In this document: piece after piece, positions 9,093 to 18,580 of the stretch | How positions within the stretch are numbered: position 1 is the first letter of the stretch | How the letters are laid out: each line of letters opens with the position of its first letter | Origin: Streptacidiphilus jeojiense | GTDB taxonomy: Bacteria; Actinomycetota; Actinomycetes; Streptomycetales; Streptomycetaceae | Direction: 5' to 3' | Length of the DNA stretch: 64,000 nucleotides | NCBI RefSeq assembly: GCF_000719095.1 | Contig: NZ_JOEH01000019.1 | Location: forward strand, 186,001-250,000 | Notes under the pieces: model-generated | Told to the model about the DNA's origin: nothing | The model's input: the letters and a program-made list of their open reading frames with translations, nothing else | The model's database searches: none | Translations under genes and position numbers: made by a program

Positions 9093-9219
9093 AGGGCCTC
9101 ACCTCGCGATGCCGGTGCGCAGCCTTCCTCCGCCCGTTGCCAGCACGATAGACCGACTTAGTTACTTTGCGTGGTATTGGCGCTACGGCATGTAGGCGTC
9201 AGCCCCCGGGTGTCAGGCC

Positions 9220-9966
9220 TCAGGCGTCGGGCCTCAGCATGGGCGGGTTCAGCACCGTCGCGTCCCCGGCCCGGAACAGCTGGGCCGGGCGGCCGCCCTG
9301 ACGGGTGGTGGTACCGCCGGCCGGCACCAGGAACCCGGGCGTCCCGGTGACCTTCCGGTGGAAGTTGCGCGGATCGAGCGAGACCCCCCAGACCGACTCG
9401 TAGACCTGCCGCAGCTCCCCGACGGTGAACTCGGCCGGACAGAAGGCCGTGGCCAGCGCGGAGTACTCGATCTTCGAGCGGGCCCGCTCGACGCCGTCGG
9501 CCAGGATCCGGGTGTGGTCGAAGGCCAGCAGCAGGCCGTCGTCCTTGCCGCGCCCCAGGAGCTCCTCGACCGGTGCCCAGCGGGCGCTGCGGACGTCCCC
9601 GCCGGGGCGCGGGGTGGGCAGGTCGGGGGCGAGGGCCAGATGGGCGACGCTGACCACGCGCATCCGCGGGTCGCGCTGCGGGTCGCCGTAGGTCGCCAGC
9701 TGCTCCAGATGGGCCCCCTCCCCGGGCTCCTGGCCCACCGCGCCGTGCGTGCGCAGCCCGGTCTCCTCGGCCAGTTCGCGGGCGGCCGCCTCGATCAGCC
9801 CTTCGTCGGGGCGCACGAAGCCACCGGGCAGTGCCCAGAAGCCCTGGAACGGCGGCTCGCCGCGGCGCACCATCAGGGCGCACAGTGCATGATCGCGAAC
9901 GGTCAATACGACCAGGTCAACAGTGACCGCGAACGGGGGGAAGGCCGACGGATCGTAACGCGACAT
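9220..9966 (-). CDS. NrtR-like Nudix-domain transcriptional regulator
   Basis: A Nudix hydrolase-like sensor domain is joined to a C-terminal winged helix, the layout of NrtR regulators of NAD metabolism, which bind ADP-ribose. The Nudix box reads [24 protein letters not shown] at about residues 49-72 and keeps the core REL-EETGL residues. The C-terminal half ([27 protein letters not shown]) is the DNA-binding part. Start is ATG at 9966, 19 bp after the stop of the DUF4192 gene; this start lies next to a small inverted repeat that may be its own operator. No NAD gene is in the window, so the target is inferred from family only. Confidence 0.83.
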   Translation of the reverse strand: MSRYDPSAFPPFAVTVDLVVLTVRDHALCALMVRRGEPPFQGFWALPGGFVRPDEGLIEAAARELAEETGLRTHGAVGQEPGEGAHLEQLATYGDPQRDPRMRVVSVAHLALAPDLPTPRPGGDVRSARWAPVEELLGRGKDDGLLLAFDHTRILADGVERARSKIEYSALATAFCPAEFTVGELRQVYESVWGVSLDPRNFHRKVTGTPGFLVPAGGTTTRQGGRPAQLFRAGDATVLNPPMLRPDA

Positions 9967-9980
9967 GGGCGCGATCATAG

Positions 9981-9995
9981 TCGTCTCACTGACGA
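9981..9995. promoter_or_regulatory. Small inverted repeat upstream of the NrtR-like gene
   Basis: TCGTC-TCACT-GACGA sits 15-29 bp upstream of the regulator start and overlaps the stop of the preceding gene. Arms are only 5 bp, so this is a weak candidate for an autoregulatory site. Confidence 0.3.
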
Positions 9996-11194
9996 TAAAC
10001 ACCCCCGGACGGTGGAGCCGCGCAACCCGTCCCCCGGCCGGTCCTGACCCGTCTGCGCTCGCCGGGGGCCCGTCCGGGACGGCGTCCGGCCCCGCGCCGC
10101 TGCCGGGCGCGGCGCTCCGCGCGGAGGGTGGCGCAGAGCGACTGCGGCTGGGCCCCGGTGTTGACCGCCTCGTAGAGCAGCCGGGCGAAGGTGTAGTCCT
10201 CGTCGGTCTCCAGCGCCCGTCGCAGTGCGATCCTGGCGGTGACCTGGTCCCCGGTGACCCAGGCGGTCCAGGCCAGCAGCGAGAGCGGGGCGGCCGCGTG
10301 GTCGTCGAAGGGCCCGGTGCAGCGGCGGGCCAGGAACCGCCACAGCCGCTGGGCGTGCTCCACCTCGGGCGGATCGAGCCACTCCGCGGCCCGGTCCCTG
10401 GCCAGCCGGTCCTGCAGGCCGAGGATCAGCCGGGCGGCCTCCTCCGGCGGGAGGTCGACGGCGCCGCCGCCGAACCGCAGCACCGCGGCGTCCACCAGTT
10501 CCGCGGTGCGCGCCCTGACCGCCTCCCGGCCGCCGTCCTCCGACAGTTCGGCCACCAGGGCCGGAACGACCCGCTCGAAGGCCCGCAACTGGTCCTCCGC
10601 GCCGGAGGCACCGACCGGGGCGAGCTCCTGCTCCAACTCCTTGAGGCTGCCGCGCACGCTGATACCGGCGTAGGCGGCCGCCGCGGCCACCGCCGGCGTC
10701 CGGCCCGGCCGTTCGACCGGCGTGCCCTCCTCGGGGCAGCAGACCGGGTTGCCGCAGGCGTAGGACCACCAGCGCCCCGCCGAGACACAGAGGGACTCGT
10801 GCAGCGGGATGCCCACCGCGCGGAACGCCTCGGCGAGTTCGGTCGCCAGCGGCGCCAGCGCGTCGCGGACGGCGCGGCCGTCCTGCCCCGGTTCGGGATC
10901 GCGGCAGAGGTAGAGGATCACCGCGTCGGGACGCCGGTCGCGGTGCTCGGAGAGCGCCACCAGGTAGCGGGCCACCTCCGCCGCGGCGCCGGGCCAGGAC
11001 GGCGGCGGGGGCAGGTCGATCCGCACCGTGCCGCCCTGCCTGCGCCGCGGGCCCTGCAGCCCCAGCGCGACCACGCTGTCGCTGGGGAAGAAGCCGAGCA
11101 GGAAGGGCAGGACGTCGACCATGTCGGCGGGGGTCCGCATGGTCACCACGGGATGGTCGAGGGGAGTCGTCGGGGGCTGCGCGTGCTCGTTCAT
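9986..11194 (-). CDS. DUF4192 domain-containing protein
   Basis: A 402-residue actinobacterial protein of unknown function. The N-terminus [27 protein letters not shown] is the hallmark of the family, followed by an alpha/beta domain ([31 protein letters not shown]). [15 protein letters not shown] segment at about 160 could bind a metal. The C-terminal third is helical and TPR-like ([23 protein letters not shown]), then an Arg-rich tail. Start is ATG at 11194. It is divergent from recQ (183 bp between them) and probably shares a transcript with the NrtR-like gene 19 bp downstream. Confidence 0.85.
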   Translation of the reverse strand: MNEHAQPPTTPLDHPVVTMRTPADMVDVLPFLLGFFPSDSVVALGLQGPRRRQGGTVRIDLPPPPSWPGAAAEVARYLVALSEHRDRRPDAVILYLCRDPEPGQDGRAVRDALAPLATELAEAFRAVGIPLHESLCVSAGRWWSYACGNPVCCPEEGTPVERPGRTPAVAAAAAYAGISVRGSLKELEQELAPVGASGAEDQLRAFERVVPALVAELSEDGGREAVRARTAELVDAAVLRFGGGAVDLPPEEAARLILGLQDRLARDRAAEWLDPPEVEHAQRLWRFLARRCTGPFDDHAAAPLSLLAWTAWVTGDQVTARIALRRALETDEDYTFARLLYEAVNTGAQPQSLCATLRAERRARQRRGAGRRPGRAPGERRRVRTGRGTGCAAPPSGGVYRQ

Positions 11195-11348
11195 GGGTCG
11201 AGCATGTCCGGTCCGCGGTCCCGGCCCGGGAGGTCCGGCGCTCGCTGTGGACAACCCGGGGGATGTGGAGAACCCGGCCACCCGCAGGTGTGAAGCAGAA
11301 ACGTCCCTGCGCTCCGCGAGCACCCGGACTCCCCACGCCGTTCGCGGT

Positions 11349-11371
11349 TTGTCGGACCCAGCGGCTATCAA
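11349..11371 (+). promoter_or_regulatory. RecA-NDp-like promoter of recQ, probably leaderless
   Basis: TTGTCGGAC, eight bases, then TATCAA. This partly fits the mycobacterial RecA-NDp element (TTGTCRGTG-N8-TANNNT), differing at the last two bases of the upstream block and in the final T of the -10. The ATG of recQ begins 7 nt after the -10, so the transcript would have almost no leader. Confidence 0.5.
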
Positions 11372-11377
11372 TGAGCC

Positions 11378-13570
11378 ATGGACCAGACCCCCGACACCCA
11401 ACCTCTCACCGACCGTGCGGCGGTCCGCGAGCGGGCCGACGCCGTGCTCCGCGAGCTGGCCGGCGGCGACGCCCGGCTGCGCGAGGACCAGTGGCGCGCC
11501 ATCGAGGCGCTGGTGGTGGACCACCGCAGGGCCCTGGTGGTGCAGCGCACCGGCTGGGGGAAGTCCGCCGTCTACTTCGTGGCCACCGCCCTGCTCCGAG
11601 CGGCCGGCGCCGGCCCGACCGTGATCGTCTCCCCGCTGCTGGCGCTGATGCGCAATCAGATCGACTCGGCCGCCCGGGCCGGGATCACCGCACGCACCAT
11701 CAACTCCGCCAACGCCGACGAGTGGGAGACGGTCCAGGCCGAGGTCGCCGCGGGCGCCGTGGACGTCCTCCTGGTCAGCCCCGAACGGCTGAACAACCCC
11801 GACTTCCGGGACCAGGTGCTGCCCCGCCTCGCCGCCTCCACCGGGCTGCTGGTGGTCGACGAGGCGCACTGCATCTCGGACTGGGGGCACGACTTCCGCC
11901 CCGACTACCGGCGGCTGCGCACCATGCTCGCCGAGCTCTCCCCCGGCGTCCCGGTGCTGGCCACCACCGCGACCGCGAACGCCCGGGTCTCCGCCGACGT
12001 GGCCGAGCAGCTCGGCACCGGCGGTGGCGAGGCGCTGGTGCTCAGGGGCCCCCTGGACCGGGAGAGCCTGGCCCTGTCTGTGCTGCCGCTCGGCGACCCG
12101 GCGCACCGGCTCGCCTGGCTCGCGGACCACCTCCCCGAGTTGCCGGGCTCCGGCATCGTCTACACCCTGACCGTGGCCGCCGCCGAGGAGGTCACCGCCT
12201 TCCTGCGGCAGCGCGGTTTCCCGGTCGCCTCCTACTCCGGGCGCACCGAGGACGTCGACCGCCGCAGCGCCGAGGCGGATCTGCTGGCCAACCGGGTGAA
12301 GGCGCTGGTCGCCACCTCCGCCCTGGGCATGGGCTTCGACAAGCCGGACCTCGGCTTCGTGGTGCACCTGGGCTCCCCGCAGTCCCCCATCGCCTACTAC
12401 CAGCAGGTCGGCCGGGCCGGGCGCGGTATCAAGCGCGCCGAGGCCCTGCTGCTGCCGGGCCCCGAGGACCAGGCGATCTGGCGCTACTTCGCCGGCCTGG
12501 CCTTCCCGCCCGAGGAGCAGGTCCGGGCCACCCTGGCGGCCCTGGCCGGCCACACCGGCCCGGACGGCGAGCCGCTCCCGCTGTCCACCCCGGCCCTGGA
12601 GGCCAGGGTCGACCTGCGCCGCAACCGGCTGGAGACCATGCTCAAGGTCCTGGACGTGGACGGCGCCGTGAAGCGGGTGCGCGGCGGCTGGATCTCCACC
12701 GGCCGCCCCTGGTCCTACGACAGCGAGCGCTACGCCAGGGTCGCCGAGACCCGCCGGGCCGAGCAGCAGTCGATGCTGGACTACGCGTCGACCACCGGCT
12801 GCCGGATGGACTTCCTGCGCCGCCAGCTCGACGACGGGGAGTCCGAGCCCTGCGGCCGCTGCGACAACTGCGCCGGAGCCCGCTTCCCGCTGGAGTCCTC
12901 CGCCGAGGCTCTGGACGCGGCCCGGGCCTCGCTCGGGCGGCCGGGCATCGAGCTGGAGCCCAGGCGGCAGTGGCCGACCGGGTTGGCAGCCGCCGGGATC
13001 GGCCTCAAGGGCAGGATCGCCCCCGGCGAGCAGGCCGCGCCCGGGCGTGCCCTGGGCCGGCTGTCGGACATCGGCTGGGGCACCCGGCTCCGCGGCCTGC
13101 TGGCCCCGGGAGCACCGGACGCCCCGGTCCCGGCCGACGTGCTGGACGCGGTGGTCACCGTCCTGGCCGACTGGGCCCGTGGCCCCGGCGGCTGGGCCGG
13201 TCCTGACGCGGCCGCGGCCCGTCCCTCTGGAGTGGTGACGCTGGCCTCCCGCAGCCGTCCGCAGCTGGTGGAGAGCCTGGGCGCGGGCATCGCCAGGGTC
13301 GGCAGGCTGCCGCTGCTCGGCCGGGTCGAGTACACCCCCGGCGAACACCCGCGCGGCTCGCGCAGCAACAGCGCGCAGCGGCTCAGGACCCTGCACGGCT
13401 CCTTCGAACTACCCGAACAGCTCAGTACCGCCCTGGCGGCCCTGGAGGGTCCGGTCCTGCTGGTGGACGACTTCACGGACAGCGGCTGGACCCTGGCCGT
13501 GGCCGCCGGAATGCTGCGCCGGGCCGGTGCTCCGGGGGTGCTCCCGCTGGTGCTGGCGCAGCAGGCGTGA
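11378..13570 (+). CDS. recQ: RecQ-family DNA helicase with C-terminal phosphoribosyltransferase-like motif
   Basis: A 3'-5' superfamily 2 helicase for recombination and repair. The 730 residues contain Walker A RTGWGKSAVYF (about 57-67), DEAHC (box II), SDWGHDFRPDYRRL, TATAN (motif III), and motifs V/VI with QQVGRAGR. The zinc cysteines SEPCGRCDNC follow at about 490. The usual HRDC domain is missing. Instead the last 40 residues read VLLVDDFTDSGWTLAVAAGML, the PRPP-loop pattern of type I phosphoribosyltransferases, after a segment with GRVEYTPG. Start is ATG at 11378. Helicase assignment is secure; the phosphoribosyltransferase-like part is by motif only. Confidence 0.9.
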   Translation: MDQTPDTQPLTDRAAVRERADAVLRELAGGDARLREDQWRAIEALVVDHRRALVVQRTGWGKSAVYFVATALLRAAGAGPTVIVSPLLALMRNQIDSAARAGITARTINSANADEWETVQAEVAAGAVDVLLVSPERLNNPDFRDQVLPRLAASTGLLVVDEAHCISDWGHDFRPDYRRLRTMLAELSPGVPVLATTATANARVSADVAEQLGTGGGEALVLRGPLDRESLALSVLPLGDPAHRLAWLADHLPELPGSGIVYTLTVAAAEEVTAFLRQRGFPVASYSGRTEDVDRRSAEADLLANRVKALVATSALGMGFDKPDLGFVVHLGSPQSPIAYYQQVGRAGRGIKRAEALLLPGPEDQAIWRYFAGLAFPPEEQVRATLAALAGHTGPDGEPLPLSTPALEARVDLRRNRLETMLKVLDVDGAVKRVRGGWISTGRPWSYDSERYARVAETRRAEQQSMLDYASTTGCRMDFLRRQLDDGESEPCGRCDNCAGARFPLESSAEALDAARASLGRPGIELEPRRQWPTGLAAAGIGLKGRIAPGEQAAPGRALGRLSDIGWGTRLRGLLAPGAPDAPVPADVLDAVVTVLADWARGPGGWAGPDAAAARPSGVVTLASRSRPQLVESLGAGIARVGRLPLLGRVEYTPGEHPRGSRSNSAQRLRTLHGSFELPEQLSTALAALEGPVLLVDDFTDSGWTLAVAAGMLRRAGAPGVLPLVLAQQA

Positions 13571-13762
13571 GCCTGCGGACGCGGTCGTGCCTACCAGCAC
13601 ATCATCGCAACGGTGCGGATAATGAAAAGAACTGACAGAAGATTGCCGCAGGATCGGCTGAACACGGACACTTCCGACACAGTGCCCGTTGCCGCATCCG
13701 ACCCCGGGACGTGAGAATTGGACCGACCGGCACATGGGGCACGGGGAGGGAGGGCCTTGAGT

Positions 13763-14425
13763 ATGGACTCCGGCAATCGCAGGCCCTCCGGCAGAAGCCC
13801 GGCCCGCATCACCCTGCACGCGGTGTCCCTGCCCGGCGCCTCGACCCGGGTCATCGACCAGGAGAGCTGGGTCCAGACCACTCCCCCGCTGCTGCGCGCC
13901 CCGCGCGAGCTCGTCAACGACCTGCACCGGGTGCACCGTCCGCAGCCGGGCACGGCCGTGCTCGGGGTGCTGGCGCAGGACGGCCGGATGGTCGCCGGGG
14001 CCTCGTTCTCGGCCCGGGTCGGGTACGGGGACGGCTGGCAGTACCGCAACAGCATCCTGGCGCAGCTGCGCGGCATCGTGCCGCACGACCTGCGACTGCC
14101 CCGCCCGGTCCGCACCGCGGTGCTGATGCTCTGCCGGCGCGGCACCCCCGAGTGGACCGAGACGGACGGCGCCTGGATGTGGGCGCTGCGGGACGCCAGC
14201 GGGCTGCACGGTCTCCGCTGCGGCGCCTACGTCACCCTCACCGACGCCGGCTGGCAGGTGATCGGGGACGACCGCGGCGGCCGCCATCCGCACGCGGGCT
14301 CCTGGGCCGAGGAGGCGGTGCCGCCGGTCCGCGCCATCAGCGCGCTGCCGCCGCACCACGGCGCGATCCAGCCGCTGCGGGTCCTGGAGGCAGCGCCCGA
14401 GCAGGCCAGAGCCGCCGTCCACTGA
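13763..14425 (+). CDS. Conserved hypothetical protein
   Basis: A protein of 220 residues with no family I recognise. A basic N-terminal tail leads into a mixed alpha/beta region containing GTAVLGVLAQDGRMVAGASF and RTAVLMLCRRG, then a Trp-rich part (PEWTETDGAWMWALRD). It has no signal peptide or membrane segment. The start is ATG 13763; TTG 13757 also lies behind the strong GGGAGGGAGG site. The 5' region 13571-13750 is AT-richer than its surroundings and probably contains the promoter. Convergent with the next gene. Confidence 0.65.
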   Translation: MDSGNRRPSGRSPARITLHAVSLPGASTRVIDQESWVQTTPPLLRAPRELVNDLHRVHRPQPGTAVLGVLAQDGRMVAGASFSARVGYGDGWQYRNSILAQLRGIVPHDLRLPRPVRTAVLMLCRRGTPEWTETDGAWMWALRDASGLHGLRCGAYVTLTDAGWQVIGDDRGGRHPHAGSWAEEAVPPVRAISALPPHHGAIQPLRVLEAAPEQARAAVH

Positions 14426-14453
14426 CAGGCGGACGGCTGCGGGCCCGAAGGCG

Positions 14454-15110
14454 TCAGCCCTGCTGCTGCGCCGGGATCAGACCCGGGTCGCCGCAGAGCA
14501 CCACCAGTCGGGTCGCCCGGTCCAGGGCCGCGGCCAGCGCCTGCCTGGCGACAGCGGGCGAGCCCCCGTTCACCGCGAGTACGACGACCTCGCGGCGGAC
14601 CGGACGGCACTGCGCCGCATCGGCGTAGAAGACGTCATTGCCCTCCTCCAGCTGCGCCCAGTAGCGCTCGGCACCGAAGGACTGCTCGTGCTGCTGCCAC
14701 GGGTGCGGCTCACCCGTCGTCAGCACCAGGACCTCACCGGGCCGTCGGCCGGAGTCCAGCAGCAGGTCGACCGAGTCGTCGGCACGCGACAGCGCGCCCT
14801 CCGAACCGGCCGGAACGGACTGGATCTCCACGGTGGGCGACGCCGGCGCGACCGGCGCAGCCGGAGCGGCGGAGTGCGGGTGCAGCGGGGCAGCCGGGCG
14901 GCGTGGGACAGGACCCGGCTTGGGCACGCGCGGCGGCCCGGGTCGCGGGACCGGACGCGCGGCAGCGGCAGGACTGTGTACGGCTGGGTTCGCAGGCGGT
15001 GTCACAGAAGGCATGGTGCGGGCTGTCGCGTCCGTCTCGTCGTTGGATGGAACACGAGGGCCCGGGGCGGTCTTGTGGATCTCCAGCTCCTCGGCAGAAT
15101 CTGGCGGCAC
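14454..15110 (-). CDS. Hypothetical protein with helicase C-terminal-like segment
   Basis: About 218 residues. The first 110 are Pro/Ala/Arg-rich and probably disordered. The last 100 (DDSVDLLLDSGRRPGEVLVLTTG, YWAQLEEGNDVFYADA, RREVVVLAVNGG, LDRATRLVVLCGDPGLI) resemble the C-terminal 2B/UvrD_C region of actinobacterial superfamily I helicases. All ATPase motifs are absent. It may be a DNA-binding remnant or an adaptor. The start is uncertain: GTG 15110 and ATG 15014 both lack a good ribosome binding site. Bases 15111-15288, between it and rnhB, hold nothing I can name. Confidence 0.55.
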   Translation of the reverse strand: MPPDSAEELEIHKTAPGPRVPSNDETDATARTMPSVTPPANPAVHSPAAAARPVPRPGPPRVPKPGPVPRRPAAPLHPHSAAPAAPVAPASPTVEIQSVPAGSEGALSRADDSVDLLLDSGRRPGEVLVLTTGEPHPWQQHEQSFGAERYWAQLEEGNDVFYADAAQCRPVRREVVVLAVNGGSPAVARQALAAALDRATRLVVLCGDPGLIPAQQQG

Positions 15111-15288
15111 TCCGGATGGCGTCGCACAGCGCCCCAGAGCTTACTCGGTGCCGTCGAACAGCCGGTAGGGGGCCCGCCCGTCCCTCGGGGACAGTCTGTG
15201 AACTCCGTGGGGACGCCCCGGGAACCGCACAAGAACTTGTCGATCCGCCGTCAGGAAAGCCCGGTGACCCACCGTCAGAAGCCTGCCG

Positions 15289-15969
15289 TCAGAAGCCCAG
15301 CGACAGCTGCTCCGAGTCGTCCTGGAGGCGCGAGGTCCGCAGGTGCCGCCAGGCCGGGAGGTCGTCCAGGTACGACCAGGAGAGGCGGTGGTGCGGGGTG
15401 GGGCCGTGCTCGGCCAGCGCCGCCCGGTGCACCGGGGAGGGGTAGCCGGCGTTGTCCCCGAAGGCGAACGCGGGGAAGTGGGCGCCGAGCTCGGCCATCA
15501 TGCCGTCCCGTTGGACCTTGGCCAGCACCGAGGCGGCGGCGACCGCGACACAGGACTGGTCGCCCTTGATCACCGTGCGCACCCGCCAGGGTCCGCCCAG
15601 GTAGTCGTGCTTCCCGTCCAGGATCACCGCGTCGGGCCGCACCGGCAGGGCCTCCAGCGCGCGGATCGCGGCCAGCCGCAGCGCGGCGGTCATGCCCAGT
15701 TCGTCGCACTCCAGCGGCGAGGCGTGGCCCAGCGCATGGGCGGTGACCCACTCGGCCAGCACCGGAGCCAGTTCGTTCCGGCGCCGGGCGGTCAGCAGCT
15801 TGGAGTCGGTCAGCCCCTGCGGCGGCCGGCGCAGCCCGGTGACGGCGGCGCACACGGTGACCGGACCGGCCCAGGCGCCGCGGCCGACCTCGTCCACCCC
15901 GGCCACCACCTCCGCCCCCGCCCTGCGCAGGGTGCGTTCGACACGGTGGTCCGGTGGCTCCACGGGCAT
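15289..15969 (-). CDS. rnhB: Ribonuclease HII
   Basis: Removes RNA from RNA-DNA hybrids and misincorporated ribonucleotides. Of 226 residues, the first acidic motif [14 protein letters not shown] (about 24-37) gives the DE catalytic pair. [10 protein letters not shown] follows, then the third acidic residue in [10 protein letters not shown] and the fourth in the KVQRDGMM segment. Start is ATG at 15969 with CGGAGAG about 8 nt upstream. Length is typical. It stands alone between a hypothetical gene and the TetR gene. Confidence 0.94.
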   Translation of the reverse strand: MPVEPPDHRVERTLRRAGAEVVAGVDEVGRGAWAGPVTVCAAVTGLRRPPQGLTDSKLLTARRRNELAPVLAEWVTAHALGHASPLECDELGMTAALRLAAIRALEALPVRPDAVILDGKHDYLGGPWRVRTVIKGDQSCVAVAAASVLAKVQRDGMMAELGAHFPAFAFGDNAGYPSPVHRAALAEHGPTPHHRLSWSYLDDLPAWRHLRTSRLQDDSEQLSLGF

Positions 15970-16118
15970 CTGCGGTCTCTCCGAGTTCTTCCGGATCCGG
16001 GCGGTGCGGCGGCGGCCTGTCAGTGGCCTGGTGCACAGTGGTAGGTGCACCGTTCCAGTGTCCCAGTCGCGGCGGAGTGCTCCGCCCGGCCGGAAAGGAG
16101 CGCACCGTGCGAGCCGAC

Positions 16119-16724
16119 TCAGGCCCGGACCAGGGGCAGCAGCACCTCGTCGACCAGGGCGACCACGTCCGCGTCGGTCGGCGGGCCCTGCATCTTGGCC
16201 CGGTACAGCATCAGCGCCGGGGCGACATCCGCCACCAGCGGGGTCACCGCCTCGGGGCGGACCTCCCCGCGCCCGGTTCCGCGCCGCAGCACCTCCAGCA
16301 CCGCCGCCTTGCCCGGATCCATCACGCATTCGTGCATCAGGCCCAGGAACGGCCGTGCCCGCTCCTGGTCGAGTTCGCCCATGATCACCCGGACCGCGCT
16401 GCCGGGGAGCGACAGCATCGCCGACCTGGCGCTGCGCATCAGCTCCAGCAGATCGCCGCGCAGGCTCCCGGTGTCCGGCACCGGGCCGACCGGGGGCAGC
16501 ATCGCCCGCATCGCGCTGAGCACCAGTTCCTCCTTGGACGCCCAGCGGCGGTAGACGGCGGCCTTGCCGGTCTGCGCCCCGGCGGCCACGGCCTCCATGC
16601 TCAGGCGGGCGTAGCCGGAGGCCACCAGTTCGTCCAGGGTCGCCTGGAAGATCGCCTGTTCGAGCACTCTGCCGCGCCTGCGCGAAGAGCGAGGACCGAC
16701 GCCCCCGGTCGCCCCTGCCGTCAC
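16119..16724 (-). CDS. TetR-family repressor, likely of the divergent MFS exporter
   Basis: The helix-turn-helix is at residues 18-62 ([49 protein letters not shown]), followed by a TetR_C-type ligand domain rich in Leu and Met. A GTG start at 16724 is chosen; TTG at 16727 is next to it, both behind GGAGG. It is transcribed away from an MFS pump gene across 129 bp containing two copies of an 18-bp operator and a third palindrome. This strongly suggests local repression relieved by a pump substrate. Confidence 0.9.
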   Translation of the reverse strand: MTAGATGGVGPRSSRRRGRVLEQAIFQATLDELVASGYARLSMEAVAAGAQTGKAAVYRRWASKEELVLSAMRAMLPPVGPVPDTGSLRGDLLELMRSARSAMLSLPGSAVRVIMGELDQERARPFLGLMHECVMDPGKAAVLEVLRRGTGRGEVRPEAVTPLVADVAPALMLYRAKMQGPPTDADVVALVDEVLLPLVRA

Positions 16725-16752
16725 CAAGGAAGCCGCCTCCAGAAAATCATTA

Positions 16753-16831
16753 GTGAACGGTTGCGTTCACAACTGTTGCGTACGCAACGCCGACACCACT
16801 ACCGTCGATTCTAGTGAACGACTGCGTTCAC
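16753..16831. promoter_or_regulatory. TetR operator array
   Basis: Three palindromes in the divergent promoter region. Site 1 is GTGAACGGTTGCGTTCAC (16753-16770), site 2 is GTGAACGACTGCGTTCAC (16814-16831), both with 7-bp perfect arms. Between them, GTTGCGTACGCAAC (16775-16788) is a perfect 14-bp palindrome. Centre spacings of about 20 and 41 bp put all three on one face of the helix. Confidence 0.85.
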
Positions 16832-16853
16832 TCCAGGTCCACAGGGGGAAACC

Positions 16854-18440
16854 GTGGCCATTCCCAGCACGATCACCCGCTCGTCACCACCCCGGGCACG
16901 CCGCGGCCAGCACCCGGGCATCGCCCTCGCCGTCATCGCCACCACCCAGTTGATGGTCATCCTCGACGCCACCATCGTGAACATCGCGCTGCCCCACATC
17001 GCGACCGCGCTGAAGCTCTCGACCACCAATCTTTCCTGGGTCATCAACGCCTACACCCTTACCTTCGGCGGGCTGCTGCTGCTGGGCGGCCGCATCGGCG
17101 ACATCATGGGGCGCCGGCGCACCCTGATGGCCGGCGTGCTGCTGTTCAGCTTCGCCTCGCTGCTCGGCGGCCTGGCCACAGCTCCGTGGATGCTGCTGGC
17201 CGCACGGGCGCTCCAGGGCATGGGCGGCGCCATCGCCTCGCCCACCGCACTGGCCCTGATCACCACCAACTTCAAGGAGGGGCCCGAGCGCAACCGCGCC
17301 TTCGGGGTCTTCTCGGCGGTGGCCGGGGCCGGCGGCGCCATCGGCCTGCTGGCCGGTGGCATGCTCACCACCTGGCTCTCCTGGCGCTGGGTGCTCTTCG
17401 TGAACGTGCCGATCGGCATCGCGATCGCCCTGCTCGCCCCGCTCTACATCAACGACTCCGAACGCCGCCCCGGCCGCTTCGACCTGCCCGGTGCGCTGAG
17501 CTCCACCGTCGGCATGGTCTCGCTGGTCTACGGCTTCATCCGGGCGTCCCAGGACGGCTGGTCCGACCCCTGGACCCTGGGCGCCTTCGGCCTGGCCGTG
17601 GTGCTGCTCGCGGCGTTCCTGCTGATCGAGTCCCGCACCGCGCAGCCGATCACCCCGCTGCGGATGTTCCGCAACCGCAACCGCTCCGGCAGCTACGGCA
17701 TCATGCTCTGCCTGGCCGCGGCGATGTTCAGCATCTTCTTCTTCGTCACCCTGTTCGTGCAGGACGTCCTCCTCTACAGCCCGCTGCGGGCGGGCCTGGC
17801 CTTCCTGCCGATCAGCTTCGCCATCGTCACCGCGGCACAGATCTCGGCCCGGCTGCAGATCAAGCTCGGCCCCAAACCCTTCTTCATCCTGGGCTCGCTG
17901 CTGGTCACCGCGGGCATCTCCTGGCTCACCCAGATCGACGTCGGCACCAGCTACGTCAGCGGGATCCTCGGCCCCACCCTGCTGTTCGGCCTGGGCATGG
18001 GGTGCATCTTCGTCCCCATCATGCTGACGGCCGTCGCAGGCGTGGCACCCGCGGAGACCGGGGCCGCGACCGGAATGCTCAACGCCACCCAGCAGGTGGG
18101 CGGCTCACTGGGGCTGTCCATCCTGGTGACGGTGTTCGGAACGGCCAGCCGCAACGAGGGCAAGCACCAGGCCGCGCAGTTCCTGGCGCACGCCACTCCG
18201 CAGCAGCTCGCTGCCTTCAAGCAGAGCGGGCAGTTGCCCAAGCACTACTCCGACCTGGTGCTCACCCACGGCATCTCCACCGCCTTCGAGATGGGCCTGG
18301 TCTTCGCCCTGCTGGCCGCCGTGATCTCGGTGTTCGTCATCAAGAAGCCACCGGCGCCGGCGACTCCGGGCGGCCCCGGGCTGCACGACGCGGCACCGGC
18401 CGGCGAACCGGCGAAGGAGGCGGACGAGGAGGCGGCCTGA
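16854..18440 (+). CDS. MFS drug exporter, DHA2 (14-TM) family
   Basis: Proton-driven multidrug efflux pump of the EmrB/QacA type. The 528 residues show about 14 hydrophobic helices, starting at GIALAVIATTQLMVILDATIVNIALP, which carries the DHA2 motif D1. Motif A follows (GGRIGDIMGRRRTL), then motif C-like glycine spacing (GAGGAIGLLAGGML). The tail is acidic and cytoplasmic. Start is GTG at 16854 with AGGGGG upstream. Control by the divergent TetR gene is expected from the shared operators. The substrate cannot be told from sequence. Confidence 0.9.
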   Translation: MAIPSTITRSSPPRARRGQHPGIALAVIATTQLMVILDATIVNIALPHIATALKLSTTNLSWVINAYTLTFGGLLLLGGRIGDIMGRRRTLMAGVLLFSFASLLGGLATAPWMLLAARALQGMGGAIASPTALALITTNFKEGPERNRAFGVFSAVAGAGGAIGLLAGGMLTTWLSWRWVLFVNVPIGIAIALLAPLYINDSERRPGRFDLPGALSSTVGMVSLVYGFIRASQDGWSDPWTLGAFGLAVVLLAAFLLIESRTAQPITPLRMFRNRNRSGSYGIMLCLAAAMFSIFFFVTLFVQDVLLYSPLRAGLAFLPISFAIVTAAQISARLQIKLGPKPFFILGSLLVTAGISWLTQIDVGTSYVSGILGPTLLFGLGMGCIFVPIMLTAVAGVAPAETGAATGMLNATQQVGGSLGLSILVTVFGTASRNEGKHQAAQFLAHATPQQLAAFKQSGQLPKHYSDLVLTHGISTAFEMGLVFALLAAVISVFVIKKPPAPATPGGPGLHDAAPAGEPAKEADEEAA

Positions 18441-18580
18441 GCCACCGTCAACCACCGGTTGCCCTGCTCCCAGCACCGACTGTTAACGCTTGCTCAACGG
18501 TCGGCGGTAGAACAATTTGCTGGTGGAACCGAATCATGGACCGGCACCCTGGGATCACCCCCTCCCCCAGGAGCTGAGCC

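Noticed and set aside
9986..13396. Open frame of 1136 codons on the minus strand through recQ
   Set aside because: The upstream two-thirds is the antisense of recQ with low-complexity Gly/Arg/Gln composition. Only the last 402 codons (from 11194) are a real DUF4192 gene.
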